A stretch of 64,000 nucleotides of DNA, taken from NCBI RefSeq assembly GCF_964204865.1, contig NC_135260.1, positions 1,860,001 through 1,924,000 on the forward strand. The letters are read 5' to 3'. Every line of letters starts with the position of its first letter. Within the stretch, counting starts at the first letter, position 1. Made by a program: the position numbers and the translations under genes. Under the pieces are notes generated by a model that saw only the letters and a program-made list of their open reading frames with translations, ran no database searches and had not been told where the DNA came from. The stretch comes from Styela clava. Its lineage: Eukaryota; Chordata; Ascidiacea; Stolidobranchia; Styelidae. Positions 12,514 to 25,400 of this stretch are shown here, in pieces.

Positions 12514-13715
12514 TTCGCTTTTATCAAAAATGAAAGGAATGCTGTCTTAACAAAACATAATTTAAAATGAATATGTTATAAAATATTTCAGATTGTCGAG
12601 GACTGAATAATAACTAACAGGGGCGAAACGCAACTTTACGAATAGTCACTGAGACCCGTCATCGATATTTCGAATGCGTCTTAATAGGTATAGGCCTGCT
12701 ATATATGGCAGAATAATCGGTGCTACTATGGAGTGAGTTAGGATGAGAAATCGAGATAAGACGACTTAATTAATCATATGACGGATCACGCCAATCGCCC
12801 GGTTATCAGTCAAGGCCAGTTATTTCATTTCGGAAGCAAGCACTTAATGGTAGCGGAAGCCGTAACTTACCTGCGGTAACATGGACTACCTTACGACGAC
12901 GAAGGGTTCTGAAAACTATCCCTTAATGGAATTCGAACCCACGCAGAGTAATCAGAGGTGTGGTAACGAGCGTATATCTGACACTTAGCCTGATGCGCCA
13001 CACGGTTGAGCACGAGTTTTACCATAGCTTGAAATCTACCTATATCTAGTATTACATAGTGAGATCTACGTCAATTCAGTACTTTAGCGCAGGTTCAAAG
13101 CCTTCATTTTGCATCCCTAATAGATATCTTATTAAATTTAGTTAGACTGACTGACTATTAACGTTGATACATTTTTATTGAACCGGACTTAATCGAAAAA
13201 TTAAACTCTCGCCAAGTTACGGGCGATCACCGAAGTGCCACGCGCTTGTGAGAGTTTATTTATAACTTTTGATACTGTGTGAGTGCACGTAACCTAGCTT
13301 TGAGCACATATAATAAAAAACAAGCTTATAAGAAGGGCAACTTTCATATATACTGTCGAACTATCTGGGTTATGTGCAATACAATGGGCATCCGCTTATC
13401 AAAAAGCTTTGTCAATAACACGTCAGGCCTCAATAACAAACAAGCGAGTTATATCAGCGACTCGATGCTTGCGTTAAGCCATACACCAGAGATAAAATAC
13501 CTATGAGGAAAAACATGCAATCAATAAATTAACGCATGTAATCAATAATAACAAAATTTGACACTGGTAGAAAATGTCGGCGGTAAGCCACTGAGCGAAA
13601 CAGCGACTGCCTGAGTTTCATTGTTTGTGACTCTACAAACGAAACAGTTGCGCTTCGCTTCTCTCTCATTAGGCGTTGCCTAAATATAAATAACCGAATA
13701 TGTCTCGTGGATATC

Positions 13716-13825
13716 GCCTACGACCATACCACGTTGAATACACCCGATCTCGGAAGTTAGGCAACGTCGGGCTCGGTTAGTACTTGCATGGGTGACCGGC
13801 TGGGAATACCGGGTGCCGTAGGCTT
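13716..13825 (+). rRNA. 5S rRNA with 10-nt deletion, unit 11
   Basis: 110 nt, with the 10-nt loss and A55G. The upstream flank has CTCGTGGATATC in place of CTCGTCGATATC, shared only with unit 14. Probable pseudogene. Confidence 0.85.
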
Positions 13826-15034
13826 TTCGCTTTTATCAAAATTAAAAGGAATGCTGTCTTAACAAAACATAATTTAAAATGAATATGTTATAAAATATTT
13901 CAGATTGTCGAGGACTGAATAATAACTAACAGGGGCGAAACGCAACTTTACGAATAGTCACTGAGACCCGTCATCGATATTTCGAATGCGTCTTAATAGG
14001 TATAGGCCTGCTATATATGGCAGAATAATCGGTGCTACTATGGAGTGAGTTAGGATATGAGAAATCGAGATAAGACGACTTAATTAGTCATATGACGGAT
14101 CACGCCAATCGCCCGGTTATCAGTCAAGGCCAGTTATTTCATTTCGGAAGCAAGCACTTAATGGTAGCGGAAGCCGTAACTTACCTGCGGTAACATTGAC
14201 TACCTTACGACGACGAAGGGTTCTGAAAACTATCCCTTAATGGAATTCGAACCCACGCAGAGTAATCAGAGGTGTGGTAACGAGCGTATATCTGACACTT
14301 GGCACGATGCGCCACACGGTTGAGCACGAGTTTTACCATAGCTTGAAATATACCTATATCTAGTATTACATAGTGAGATCTACGTCAGTTCAGTACTTTA
14401 GCGCAGGTTCAAAGCCTTCATTTTGCATCCCTAGTAGATATCTCATTAAATTTAGTTAGACTGACTGACTATTAACGTTGATACATTTTTATTGAACCGG
14501 ACTTAATCGAAAAATTAAACTCTCGCCAAGTTACGGGCGATCACCGAAGTGCCACGCGCTTGTGAGAGTTTATATATAACTTTTGATACTGTGTGAGTGC
14601 ACGTAACCTAGCTTTGAGCACATATAATAAAAAACAAGATTATAAGAAGGGCAACTTTCATATATAGCCTACTGTCGAACTATCTGGGTTATGTGCTATA
14701 CAATGGGCATCCGCTTATCAAAAAGCTTTGTCAATAACACATCAGGCCCCAATAACAAACAAGCGAGTTATATCAGCGACTCGATGCTTGCGTTAAGCCA
14801 TACACCAGAGATAAAATACCTATGAGGAAAAACATGCAATCAATAAATTAACGCATGTAATCAATAATAACAAAATTTGACACTGGTAGAAAATGTCGGC
14901 GGTAAGCCACTGAGCGAAACAGCGACTGCCTGAGTTTCATTGTTTGTGACTCTACAAACGAAACAGTTGCGCTTCGCTTCTCTCTCATTAGGCGTTGCCT
15001 AAATATAAATAACCGAATATGTCTCGTCGATATC

Positions 15035-15154
15035 GCCTACGACCATACCACGTTGAATACACCCGATCTCGTTCGATCTCGGGAGTTAAGCAACGTCGGG
15101 CTCGGTTAGTACTTGCATGGGTGACCGGCTGGGAATACCGGGTGCCGTAGGCTT
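15035..15154 (+). rRNA. 5S ribosomal RNA variant, unit 12
   Basis: 120 nt with a single substitution, A49G (TCGGGAGTT). Same form as units 13 and 15. Confidence 0.94.
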
Positions 15155-16364
15155 TTCGCTTTCATCAAAAATAAAAGGAATGCTGTCTGAACAAAACATA
15201 ATTTAAAATGAATATGGTATAAAATATTTCAGATTGTCGAGGACTGAATAATAACTAACAGGGGCGAAACGCAACTTTACGAATAGTCACTGAGACCCGT
15301 CATCGATATTTCGAATGCGTCTTAATAGATATAGGCCTACTATATATGGCAGAATAATCGGTGCTACTATGGAGTGAGTTAGGATATGGGAAATCGAGAT
15401 AAGACGACTTGATTAATCATATGACGGATCACGGCCAATCGCCCGGTTATCAGTCAAGGCCAGTTATTTCATTTCGGAAGCAAGCACTTAATGGTAGCGG
15501 AAGCCGTAACTTACCTGCGGTAACATGGACTACCTTACGACGACGAAGGGTTCTGAAAACTATCCCTTAATGGAATTCGAACCCACGCAGAGTAATCAGA
15601 GGTGTGGTAACGAGCGTATATCTGACACTTGGCACGATGCGCCACACGGTTGAGCACGAGTTTTACCATAGCTTGAAATATACCTATATCTAGTATTACA
15701 TAGTGAGATCTACGTCAGTTCAGTACTTTAGCGCAGGTTCAAAGCCTTCATTTTGCATCCCTAGTAGATATCTCATTAAATTTAGTTAGACTGACTGACT
15801 ATTAACGTTGATACATTTTTATTGAACCGGACTTAATCGAAAAATTAAACTCTCGCCAAGTTACGGGCGATCACCGAAGTGCCACGCGCTTGTGAGAGTT
15901 TATATATAACTTTTGATACTGTGTGAGTGCACGTAACCTAGCTTTGAGCACATATAATAAAAAACAAGATTATAAGAAGGGCAACTTTCATATATAGCCT
16001 ACTGTCGAACTATCTGGGTTATGTGCTATACAATGGGCATTCGCTTATCAAAAAGCTTTGTCAATAACACATCAGGCCCCAATAACAAACAAGCGAGTTA
16101 TATCAGCGACTCGATGCTTGCGTTAAGCCATACACCAGAGATAAAATACCTATGAGGAAAAACATGCAATCAATAAATTAACGCATGTAATCAATAATAA
16201 CAAAATTTGACACTGGTAGAAAATGTCGGCGGTAAGCCACTGAGCGAAACAGCGACTGCCTGAGTTTCATTGTTTGTGACTCTACAAACGAAACAGTTGC
16301 GCTTCGCTTCTCTCTCATTAGGCGTTGCCTAAATATAAATAACCGAATATGTCTCGTCGATATC

Positions 16365-16484
16365 GCCTACGACCATACCACGTTGAATACACCCGATCTC
16401 GTTCGATCTCGGGAGTTAAGCAACGTCGGGCTCGGTTAGTACTTGCATGGGTGACCGGCTGGGAATACCGGGTGCCGTAGGCTT
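16365..16484 (+). rRNA. 5S ribosomal RNA variant, unit 13
   Basis: 120 nt with A49G only. Confidence 0.94.
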
Positions 16485-17689
16485 TTCGCTTTTATCAAAA
16501 ATAAAAGGAATGCTGTCTGAACAAAACATAATTTAAAATGAATATGTTATAAAATATTTCAGATTGTCGAGGACTGAATAATAACTAACAGGGGCGAAAC
16601 GCAACTTTACGAATAGTCACTGAGACCCGTCATCGATATTTCGAATGCGTCTTAATAGATATAGGCCTACTATATATGGCAGAATAATCGGTGCTACTAT
16701 GGAGTGAGTTAGGATATGGGAAATCGAGATAAGACGACTTGATTAATCATATGACGGATCACGGCCAATCGCCCGGTTATCAGTCAAGGCCAGTTATTTC
16801 ATTCCGGAAGCAAGCACTTAATGGTAGCGGAAGCCGTAACTTACCTGCGGTAACATGGACTACCTTACGACGACGAAGGGTTCTGAAAACTATCCCTTAA
16901 TGGAATTCGAACCCACGCAGAGTAATCAGAGGTGTGGTAACGAGCGTATATCTGACACTTAGCACGATGCGCCACACGGTTGAGCACGAGTTTTACCATA
17001 GCTTGAAATCTACCTATATCTAGTATTACATAGTGAGATCTACGTCAATTCAGTACTTTAGCGCAGGTTCAAAGCCTTCATTTTGCATCCCTAGTAGATA
17101 TCTCATTAAATTTAGTTAGACTGACTGACTATTAACGTTGATACATTTTTATTGAACCGGACTTAATCGAAAAATTAAACTCTCGCCAAGTTACGGGCGA
17201 TCACCGAAGTGCCACGCGCTTGTGAGAGTTTATTTATAACTTTTGATACTGTGTGAGTGCACGTAACCTAGCTTTGAGCACATATAATAAAAAACAAGCT
17301 TATAAGAAGGGCAACTTTCATATATACTGTCGAACTATCTGGGTTATGTGCAATACAATGGGCATCCGCTTATCAAAAAGCTTTGTCAATAACACGTCAG
17401 GCCTCAATAACAAACAAGCGAGTTATATCAGCGACTCGATGCTTGCGTTAAGCCATACACCAGAGATAAAATACCTATGAGGAAAAACATGCAATCAATA
17501 AATTAACGCATGTAATCAATAATAACAAAATTTGACACTGGTAGAAAATGTCGGCGGTAAGCCACTGAGCGAAACAGCGACTGCCTGAGTTTCATTGTTT
17601 GTGACTCTACAAACGAAACAGTTGCGCTTCGCTTCTCTCTCATTAGGCGTTGCCTAAATATAAATAACCGAATATGTCTCGTGGATATC

Positions 17690-17799
17690 GCCTACGACCA
17701 TACCACGTTGAATACACCCGATCTCGGAAGTTAGGCAACGTCGGGCTCGGTTAGTACTTGCATGGGTGACCGGCTGGGAATACCGGGTGCCGTAGGCTT
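17690..17799 (+). rRNA. 5S rRNA with 10-nt deletion, unit 14
   Basis: 110 nt, with the 10-nt loss, A55G and the CTCGTGGATATC flank, matching unit 11. Probable pseudogene. Confidence 0.85.
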
Positions 17800-19008
17800 T
17801 TCGCTTTTATCAAAATTAAAAGGAATGCTGTCTTAACAAAACATAATTTAAAATGAATATGTTATAAAATATTTCAGATTGTCGAGGACTGAATAATAAC
17901 TAACAGGGGCGAAACGCAACTTTACGAATAGTCACTGAGACCCGTCATCGATATTTCGAATGCGTCTTAATAGGTATAGGCCTGCTATATATGGCAGAAT
18001 AATCGGTGCTACTATGGAGTGAGTTAGGATATGAGAAATCGAGATAAGACGACTTGATTAATCATATGACGGATCACGCCAATCGCCCGGTTATCAGTCA
18101 AGGCCAGTTATTTCATTTCGGAAGCAAGCACTTAATGGTAGCGGAAGCCGTAACTTACCTGCGGTAACATTGACTACCTTACGATGACGAAGGGTTCTGA
18201 AAACTATCCCTTAATGGAATTCGAACCCACGCAGAGTAATCAGAGGTGTGGTAACGAGCGTATATCTGACACTTGGCACGATGCGCCACACGGTTGAGCA
18301 CGAGTTTTACCATAGCTTGAAATATACCTATATCTAGTATTACATAGTGAGATCTACGTCAGTTCAGTACTTTAGCGCAGGTTCAAAGCCTTCATTTTGC
18401 ATCCCTAGTAGATATCTCATTAAATTTAGTTAGACTGACTGACTATTAACGTTGATACATTTTTATTGAACCGGACTTAATCGAAAAATTAAACTCTCGC
18501 CAAGTTACGGGCGATCACCGAAGTGCCACGCGCTTGTGAGAGTTTATATATAACTTTTGATACTGTGTGAGTGCACGTAACCTAGCTTTGAGCACATATA
18601 ATAAAAAACAAGATTATAAGAAGGGCAACTTTCATATATAGCCTACTGTCGAACTATCTGGGTTATGTGCTATACAATGGGCATCCACTTATCAAAAAGC
18701 TTTGTCAATAACACATCAGGCCCCAATAACAAACAAGCGAGTTATATCAGCGACTCGATGCTTGCGTTAAGCCATACACCAGAGATAAAATACCTATGAG
18801 GAAAAACATGCAATCAATAAATTAACGCATGTAATCAATAATAACAAAATTTGACACTGGTAGAAAATGTCGGCGGTAAGCCACTGAGCGAAACAGCGAC
18901 TGCCTGAGTTTCATTGTTTGTGACTCTACAAACGAAACAGTTGCGCTTCGCTTCTCTCTCATTAGGCGTTGCCTAAATATAAATAACCGAATATGTCTCG
19001 TCGATATC

Positions 19009-19128
19009 GCCTACGACCATACCACGTTGAATACACCCGATCTCGTTCGATCTCGGGAGTTAAGCAACGTCGGGCTCGGTTAGTACTTGCATGGGTGACC
19101 GGCTGGGAATACCGGGTGCCGTAGGCTT
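19009..19128 (+). rRNA. 5S ribosomal RNA variant, unit 15
   Basis: 120 nt with A49G, matching unit 12 three units upstream. Confidence 0.94.
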
Positions 19129-20333
19129 TTCGCTTTTATCAAAAATAAAAGGAATGCTGTCTGAACAAAACATAATTTAAAATGAATATGTTATAAAATA
19201 TTTCAGATTGTCGAGGACTGAATAATAACTAACAGGGGCGAAACGCAACTTTACGAATAGTCACTGAGACCCGTCATCGATATTTCGAATGCGTCTTAAT
19301 AGATATAGGCCTACTATATATGGCAGAATAATCGGTGCTACTATGGAGTGAGTTAGGATATGGGAAATCGAGATAAGACGACTTGATTAATCATATGACG
19401 GATCACGGCCAATCGCCCGGTTATCAGTCAAGGCCAGTTATTTCATTCCGGAAGCAAGCACTTAATGGTAGCGGAAGCCGTAACTTACCTGCGGTAACAT
19501 GGACTACCTTACGACGACGAAGGGTTCTGAAAACTATCCCTTAATGGAATTCGAACCCACGCAGAGTAATCAGAGGTGTGGTAACGAGCGTATATCTGAC
19601 ACTTAGCACGATGCGCCACACGGTTGAGCACGAGTTTTACCATAGCTTGAAATCTACCTATATCTAGTATTACATAGTGAGATCTACGTCAATTCAGTAC
19701 TTTAGCGCAGGTTCAAAGCCTTCATTTTGCATCCCTAGTAGATATCTCATTAAATTTAGTTAGACTGACTGACTATTAACGTTGATACATTTTTATTGAA
19801 CCGGACTTAATCGAAAAATTAAACTCTCGCCAAGTTACGGGCGATCACCGAAGTGCCACGCGCTTGTGAGAGTTTATATATAACTTTTGATACTGTGTGA
19901 GTGCACGTAACCTAGCTTTGAGCACATATAATAAAAAACAAGCTTATAAGAAGGGCAACTTTCATATATACTGTCGAACTATCTGGGTTATGTGCAATAC
20001 AATGGGCATCCGCTTATCAAAAAGCTTTGTCAATAACACGTCAGGCCTCAATAACAAACAAGCGAGTTATATCAGCGACTCGATGTTTGCGTTAAGCCAT
20101 ACACCAGAGATAAAATACCTATGAGGAAAAACATGCAATCAATAAATTAACGCATGTAATCAATAATAACAAAATTTGACACTGGTAGAAAATGTCGGCG
20201 GTAAGCCACTGAGCGAAACAGCGACTGCCTGAGTTTCATTGTTTGTCACTCTACAAACGAAACAGTTGCGCTTCGCTTCTCTCTCATTAGGCGTTGCCTA
20301 AATATAAATAACCGAATATGTCTCGTCGATATC

Positions 20334-20453
20334 GCCTACGACCATACCACGTTGAATACACCCGATCTCGTTCGATCTCGGAAGTTAAGCAACGTCGGGC
20401 TCGGTTAGTACTTGCATGGGTGACCGGCTGGGAATACCGGGTGCCGTAGGCTT
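20334..20453 (+). rRNA. 5S ribosomal RNA, unit 16
   Basis: 120 nt, identical to the reference. This is the last copy before the retrotransposon nest. Confidence 0.96.
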
Positions 20454-21425
20454 TTCGCTTTTATCAAAAATAAAAGGAATGCTGTCTGAACAAAACATAA
20501 TTTAAAATGAATATGTTATAAAATATTTCAGATTGTCAGGGGCGAAACGCAACTTTACGAATAGTCACTGAGACCCGTCATCGATATTTCGAATGCGTCT
20601 TAATAGGTATAGGCCTACTATATATGGCAGAATAACCGGTGCTACTATGGAGTGAGTTAGGATATGAGAAATCGAGATAAGACGACTTAATTATTCATAT
20701 GACGGATCACGCCAATCGCCCGGTTATCAGTCAAGGCCAGTTATTTCATTTCGGAAGCAAGCACTTAATGGTAGCGGAAGCCGTAACTTACCTGCGGTAA
20801 CATGGACTACCTTACGACGACGAAGGGTTCTGAAAACTATCCCTTAATGGAATTCGAACCCACGCAGAGTAATCAGAGGTGTGGTAACGAGCGTATATCT
20901 GACACTTAGCACGATGCGCCACACGGTTGAGCACGAGTTTTACCATAGCTTGAAATCTACCTATATCTAGTATTACATAGTGAGATCTACGTCAATTCAG
21001 TACTTTAGCGAAGGTTCAAAGCCTTCATTTTGCATCCCTAGTAGATATCTCATTAAATTTAGTTAGACCGACTGACTATTAACGTTGATACATTTTTATT
21101 GAACCGGACTTAATCGAAAAATTAAACTCTCGCCAAGTTACGGGCGATCACCGAAGTGCCACGCGCTTGTGAGAGTTTATATATAACTTTTGATACTGTG
21201 TGAGTGCACGTAACCTAGCTTTGAGCACATATAATAAAAAACAAGCTTATAAGAAGGGCAACTTTCATATATACTGTCGAACTATCTGGGTTAAGTGCAA
21301 TACAATGGGCATCCGCTTATCAAAAAGCTTTGTCAATAACACGTCAGGCCTCAATAACAAACAAGCGAGTTATATCAGCGACTCGATGTTTGCGTTAAGC
21401 CATACACCAGAGATAAAATACCTGT

Positions 21426-22355
21426 TGTTACCGCCAATATCTTGAAGTAAAATCATTTCTCCCGCAAGTTGGCGCCATGGACCAGCTTATCGAATGCTTG
21501 GTTATTGCACCACAATGATTTTGTGGAAGTGACGTCAGGGGACCGCGCGCGCTGCAGGATCCTGGAAGTTTCTGGCTGATGGCTGTTTTGACGTCGGCCT
21601 GAGAGTGTTATTTTAGGGTTTATAATTGATTAATTAGTGAACGACTTAGGCTTGTAGTGTTAGTAAAATGTACTGTATTTATTTGTACTGCTAATAATAG
21701 TGTATTATTGATATTCCTCACAGTTTTCATTGTAATATTGCTAAGTAATTCAGTCAAGTTATTGTGATTTAATGTTCAAGTTACTGCTTGACGACCCTTG
21801 AGGACACAACGTCAAGTAAGTTTATACATATAGCTTTGTATTCTAAGTTTTACATGGTTTGTATTTGTTTTCCTGTCAGGCCTTGAAAGTGCCGGCAGAG
21901 GTAATTTGTGTGTTTATTTATTATAACCGTTAGTGATGCCATATTTGGTCATTAGGTAATTGTGTGACGTAACAACGATATTTAGGGTTTGTTTACAATA
22001 GTATAGGCCTACTGATACGTTACTGCCCCGATCTTGTTATTATTTGTGTATTTATTATTTTTATGTTATTTCAGAAAACCGTACTTCTTTGTATTGTGCA
22101 TCTGTTCGTACTGAAGTATTGTTATTCGTACTGTGTATCTGTTCATACTGCAGTACTGCATCTGTTCGTATTGTTTTACACTGTTTGCAACACATCACAA
22201 GAAAATAAAACATCTTATGCTGATACAGTGATAGTACGCGTCTTTTTGGGAGTGCAACCTGGTCGTCGAGAGTATTGGTATTGGCCATCCGTACACCCTA
22301 TGTGGGCAGAGTCCGCGCTCCACAATTAAGATTTAATCAAGGCTCTGCGCCAACA
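21426..22355 (+). repeat. BEL/Pao 5' LTR (930 bp)
   Basis: Begins TGTTACCGCC and ends GCGCCAACA, and matches 29124-30053 over its full length with about four differences. It contains a perfect CRE-type site TGACGTCA at 21530-21537, a possible promoter element. Two GT-AG candidate introns can be drawn (21816-21879 and 21901-22074), but neither is proven. The region 22100-22175 has short repeats of a TCTGTTCGTACTG type. Confidence 0.95.
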
Positions 22356-22429
22356 TAAAGTTTTTTGACGTTTCTACAAAGTATTGACAATTGTGAAATT
22401 CAAAGGCCTTTACTAGTGGACATAAAATT

Positions 22430-25400
22430 ATGGCTGAGTCAAATCCAGTTCAATACACTGAAGAAGATGTACAAAGTTTACAAAATGCACAAGAAATGGT
22501 GCTAGAACAAGAATCTGATGATTTAGAACCGTCCCAAGTTCCAATAAAACTGTCATCACAAATGAAAGAGCCTACAGTTGACCGTGAAGTTGTCGCTGCT
22601 GAAAAAATATTATCTCCTGTTGGTTCCGGTAGTGGCTCGATTCATGACCTTTTTCGAAGATCGTCTGATGTGGATTCGGTTTCCCAAATAGAAAATGAAA
22701 CAAATAAACCAGGGAAGTCCGTAGCATCTTTCAATGCCGAAGATAAGCAAATGAATGTTCACAAAATGACCACAAGAGCGAAATCAAAATATAGCGCTCA
22801 ATCACGTGACAGTGTTTCACAAAAATCAAAAGTTTTCAGTGTTGGGGGTTCGTTACGATCTCGAAGTATCCGAACTGCGTCATCGGTAATGTCACGGGTA
22901 TCCACTTACAGTGACTCTCAAATCCAAGATATTTACAAAGCAAGAAAATTAAATTTACAAAAAAAGATTGAGCTGGAAAAGATTCAGCTACAAGACTCCA
23001 TTTCTCAAGAAGAAGCAGATTGGAGCGAGAAGGTGAGAATGGAAAATGAAGAAATAAGACGAAAACGTCAAATTGAAGAAGAAAAGTTAATACGAGAAAA
23101 CGAAGAAATCAAACAAAAACGTCATATTGAAGAAGAAAAGCTAAGACGGGATCGACAGATTCTAGAGGAAAAGATTCGAATGGAAGAACAAGAGCTAAGA
23201 AGAAAGCGTCAAATCGAAAAGGAAAGTTTCCAAAAACGCAAAGAAAGAGAACTAAATGAACTAAAACGTAGAGATCAGCGCACCCAGCTAGAATTGGATG
23301 CTGACTTTACGGAAGCTATGGCAGAGAGGGGGTTACCATATGACCTTCCTGCTATTTCCGATACAAATGTAAACAAACTGTTACTTGGCACCTGTACAAA
23401 TGTGTCAAATAGTAACGAGATACAGAATGTATCTCCACCTGAAATAAGATCCGATTCTCCTGCTACAATTGGAAATAATATTCAATCTACTGTGCCATCT
23501 GAGACCATGTTAACAACTGCAAATCAGCCAAGTTACACGTTGGGGGATGTTTCGCTTTCCGTGCCTTCTATTGGTGTGGATCAAGGTATGTCGGTTTATT
23601 CATCCTCCCCAGGTTTTGAAATTTGTTGTCCACATACTACCAGTGTGCTTGGTGTGAATGAATGTATGGTTGTGACTAGTACTGCATCTCATAATGCTAA
23701 TAATTCAATAACAATTCCTAAACAAATAAATTCTGCTGTGAATCCAGTAAATGTGCTTGCAAATCAAATTCAGCCTATTCGTATGAGTTCATATGCTGCA
23801 TGCCCTACCTGTACTGCTAGCTCAAGTTATTTTGCTGCTTCTACTACCAGTAATAATGCACCTACCAGTAATTGCATGACTTATTCTTGCACTGATTTTG
23901 CTAGCAATTTTAGTTCAAATACAGGTACAATTCCAATTTATAACATGTCACAAGCAGCCAATGGTGACATCAATAGACTGACAATGCCAATTATTAATGA
24001 AGAAGCTACTCAAATTAATATACCCCAGCCAAGCCAGGTACCAATACAATCAACACCACAAGTGATTTATGTGCCCCAGCAAGCAAATTTACCTCCAACA
24101 GAACCTCCAGTTTTTTCTGGTGATCCTGGTGAATACCACGACTTTATTGACATTTTTGATACCGTTATTGCTGCAAAGGTGCAGAATGCAAAGCAAAGAT
24201 TTGTTTATCTGTTACAATACACAAGAGGCACTGCTCGTGCTCTAGTAAAAGGATGCCAACATAAAGGTTCGGCATGCTATGATGAAGCGTTGAAATTACT
24301 CGCAGAAACTTATGGCCATAAATTGCAAATTGAACAGGCATGTTTGAATTCTATTATAGAGGGCCCGCAACTTAGAACCAATGACCTGGAAGCTTTAACA
24401 ATGTTTGCTGCTGAATTAATTGCATGTGAAAATACATTAAAAGGTATTAAAAATAAAGGTCTGTCTTTGATGATCATTGATAAAATATCGTGGAGAATGC
24501 CATCAGTTTGGAGGCCAGGTTGGCGAACTTTGGTAGATGATACTCTTCATGTGAAAGAAGAGGACTTGAGCTTAGCACATCTTGTGTCATATGTGCGTAA
24601 GAAAACGAGGGAATTGTCAAACCTTTCTAATCCTGAAACAAATAATGTCCAAAAACCCAGAGAAATTGCAAATAAACCAATGAAGCAACACAAGTCATAT
24701 TTTACTACAACTGTCTCCGCTGCTGACAAACCAATTCCTAAATGTTTTAAATGCAGTGGCACTCATTTCCTGAATCAATGTCAAGAGTTTAGGAACATGA
24801 AACATGCGGACAGAGAAAGATTTGTGAGGGATTTGAAATTATGTTTTTCTTGTCTACAAAAAGGGCACTGGTCAAGGCAGTGCAGACGCGAGAACCCATG
24901 CAGAGTTCCAAATTGTAAGCGAAAGCATACTACGCTTTTGCACCCCCCAGATAATGTAAATGCGGATGATCAATCTGAACATCATAAGCCTGCTGATGAT
25001 GCTTCTGTATCAAAAAATACTAATGAAAACAAAGAAGAAAATAAATTTAGTGCGTTTGTGAATTCTGCCAGCGAAGCAAGAGTGTTATTAAACGTAATTC
25101 CAGTCAAGGTACGTGTGAAGGGACAGAATGATGTTGTTTTAACAAATGCCTTTTTCGACACTGGCTCAACATGTTCTTTTATAAGTGAAGCGCTCATGCA
25201 AAGATTGAATGCCACTGGCCATGAAACAAATTTAAATATTCGTACTATTTCAAATGTGACTGAACAAAAGAAAAGCTCTGTTATTAACGACATTGAGCTA
25301 CCCCATTTTGATGAATCTGATTTTATTGCATTGGGTCAACTGTTTTCTAATAAATGTATCGATATTGATGTTTCAAATATTCCAACACAGAAGGATGTGG

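Larger units (their letters stand above)
1..21422 (+). repeat. Tandem 5S rDNA array, left block (units 1-16 and start of 17)
   Basis: Using the motif TGCCACGCGCTTGTGAGAG as an arbitrary unit start, units begin at 1, 1327, 2657, 3984, 5310, 6640, 7963, 9277, 10600, 11914, 13236, 14550, 15880, 17210, 18524, 19854 and 21157, giving lengths of 1303-1330 bp. Each unit holds about 480 bp of spacer, the 5S gene, then about 720 bp of spacer. The long spacers contain a TATA-like box before the gene, T runs after it, a tRNA-like segment on the - strand and a GACTGACTGACT motif near the unit end; I see no protein gene in them. Units are nearly identical, with indels defining subfamilies. Unit 16 lacks about 20 bp just after its 5S gene. 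Unit 17 breaks off at 21422, where retrotransposons entered. Confidence 0.97.

Noticed and set aside
1-21422. Regular repeats as a CRISPR-like or satellite array
   Set aside because: The repeat unit is about 1.3 kb with a 5S gene in each; this is ordinary rDNA tandem structure.
22061-22329. ORFs on both strands inside the BEL LTRs
   Set aside because: They lie within the 930-bp LTRs, are repeated in both, overlap each other on opposite strands and match no known domain.
22355-22400. Primer binding site after the BEL 5' LTR
   Set aside because: No sequence starting with TGG is seen at the expected place, so no primer tRNA can be proposed.
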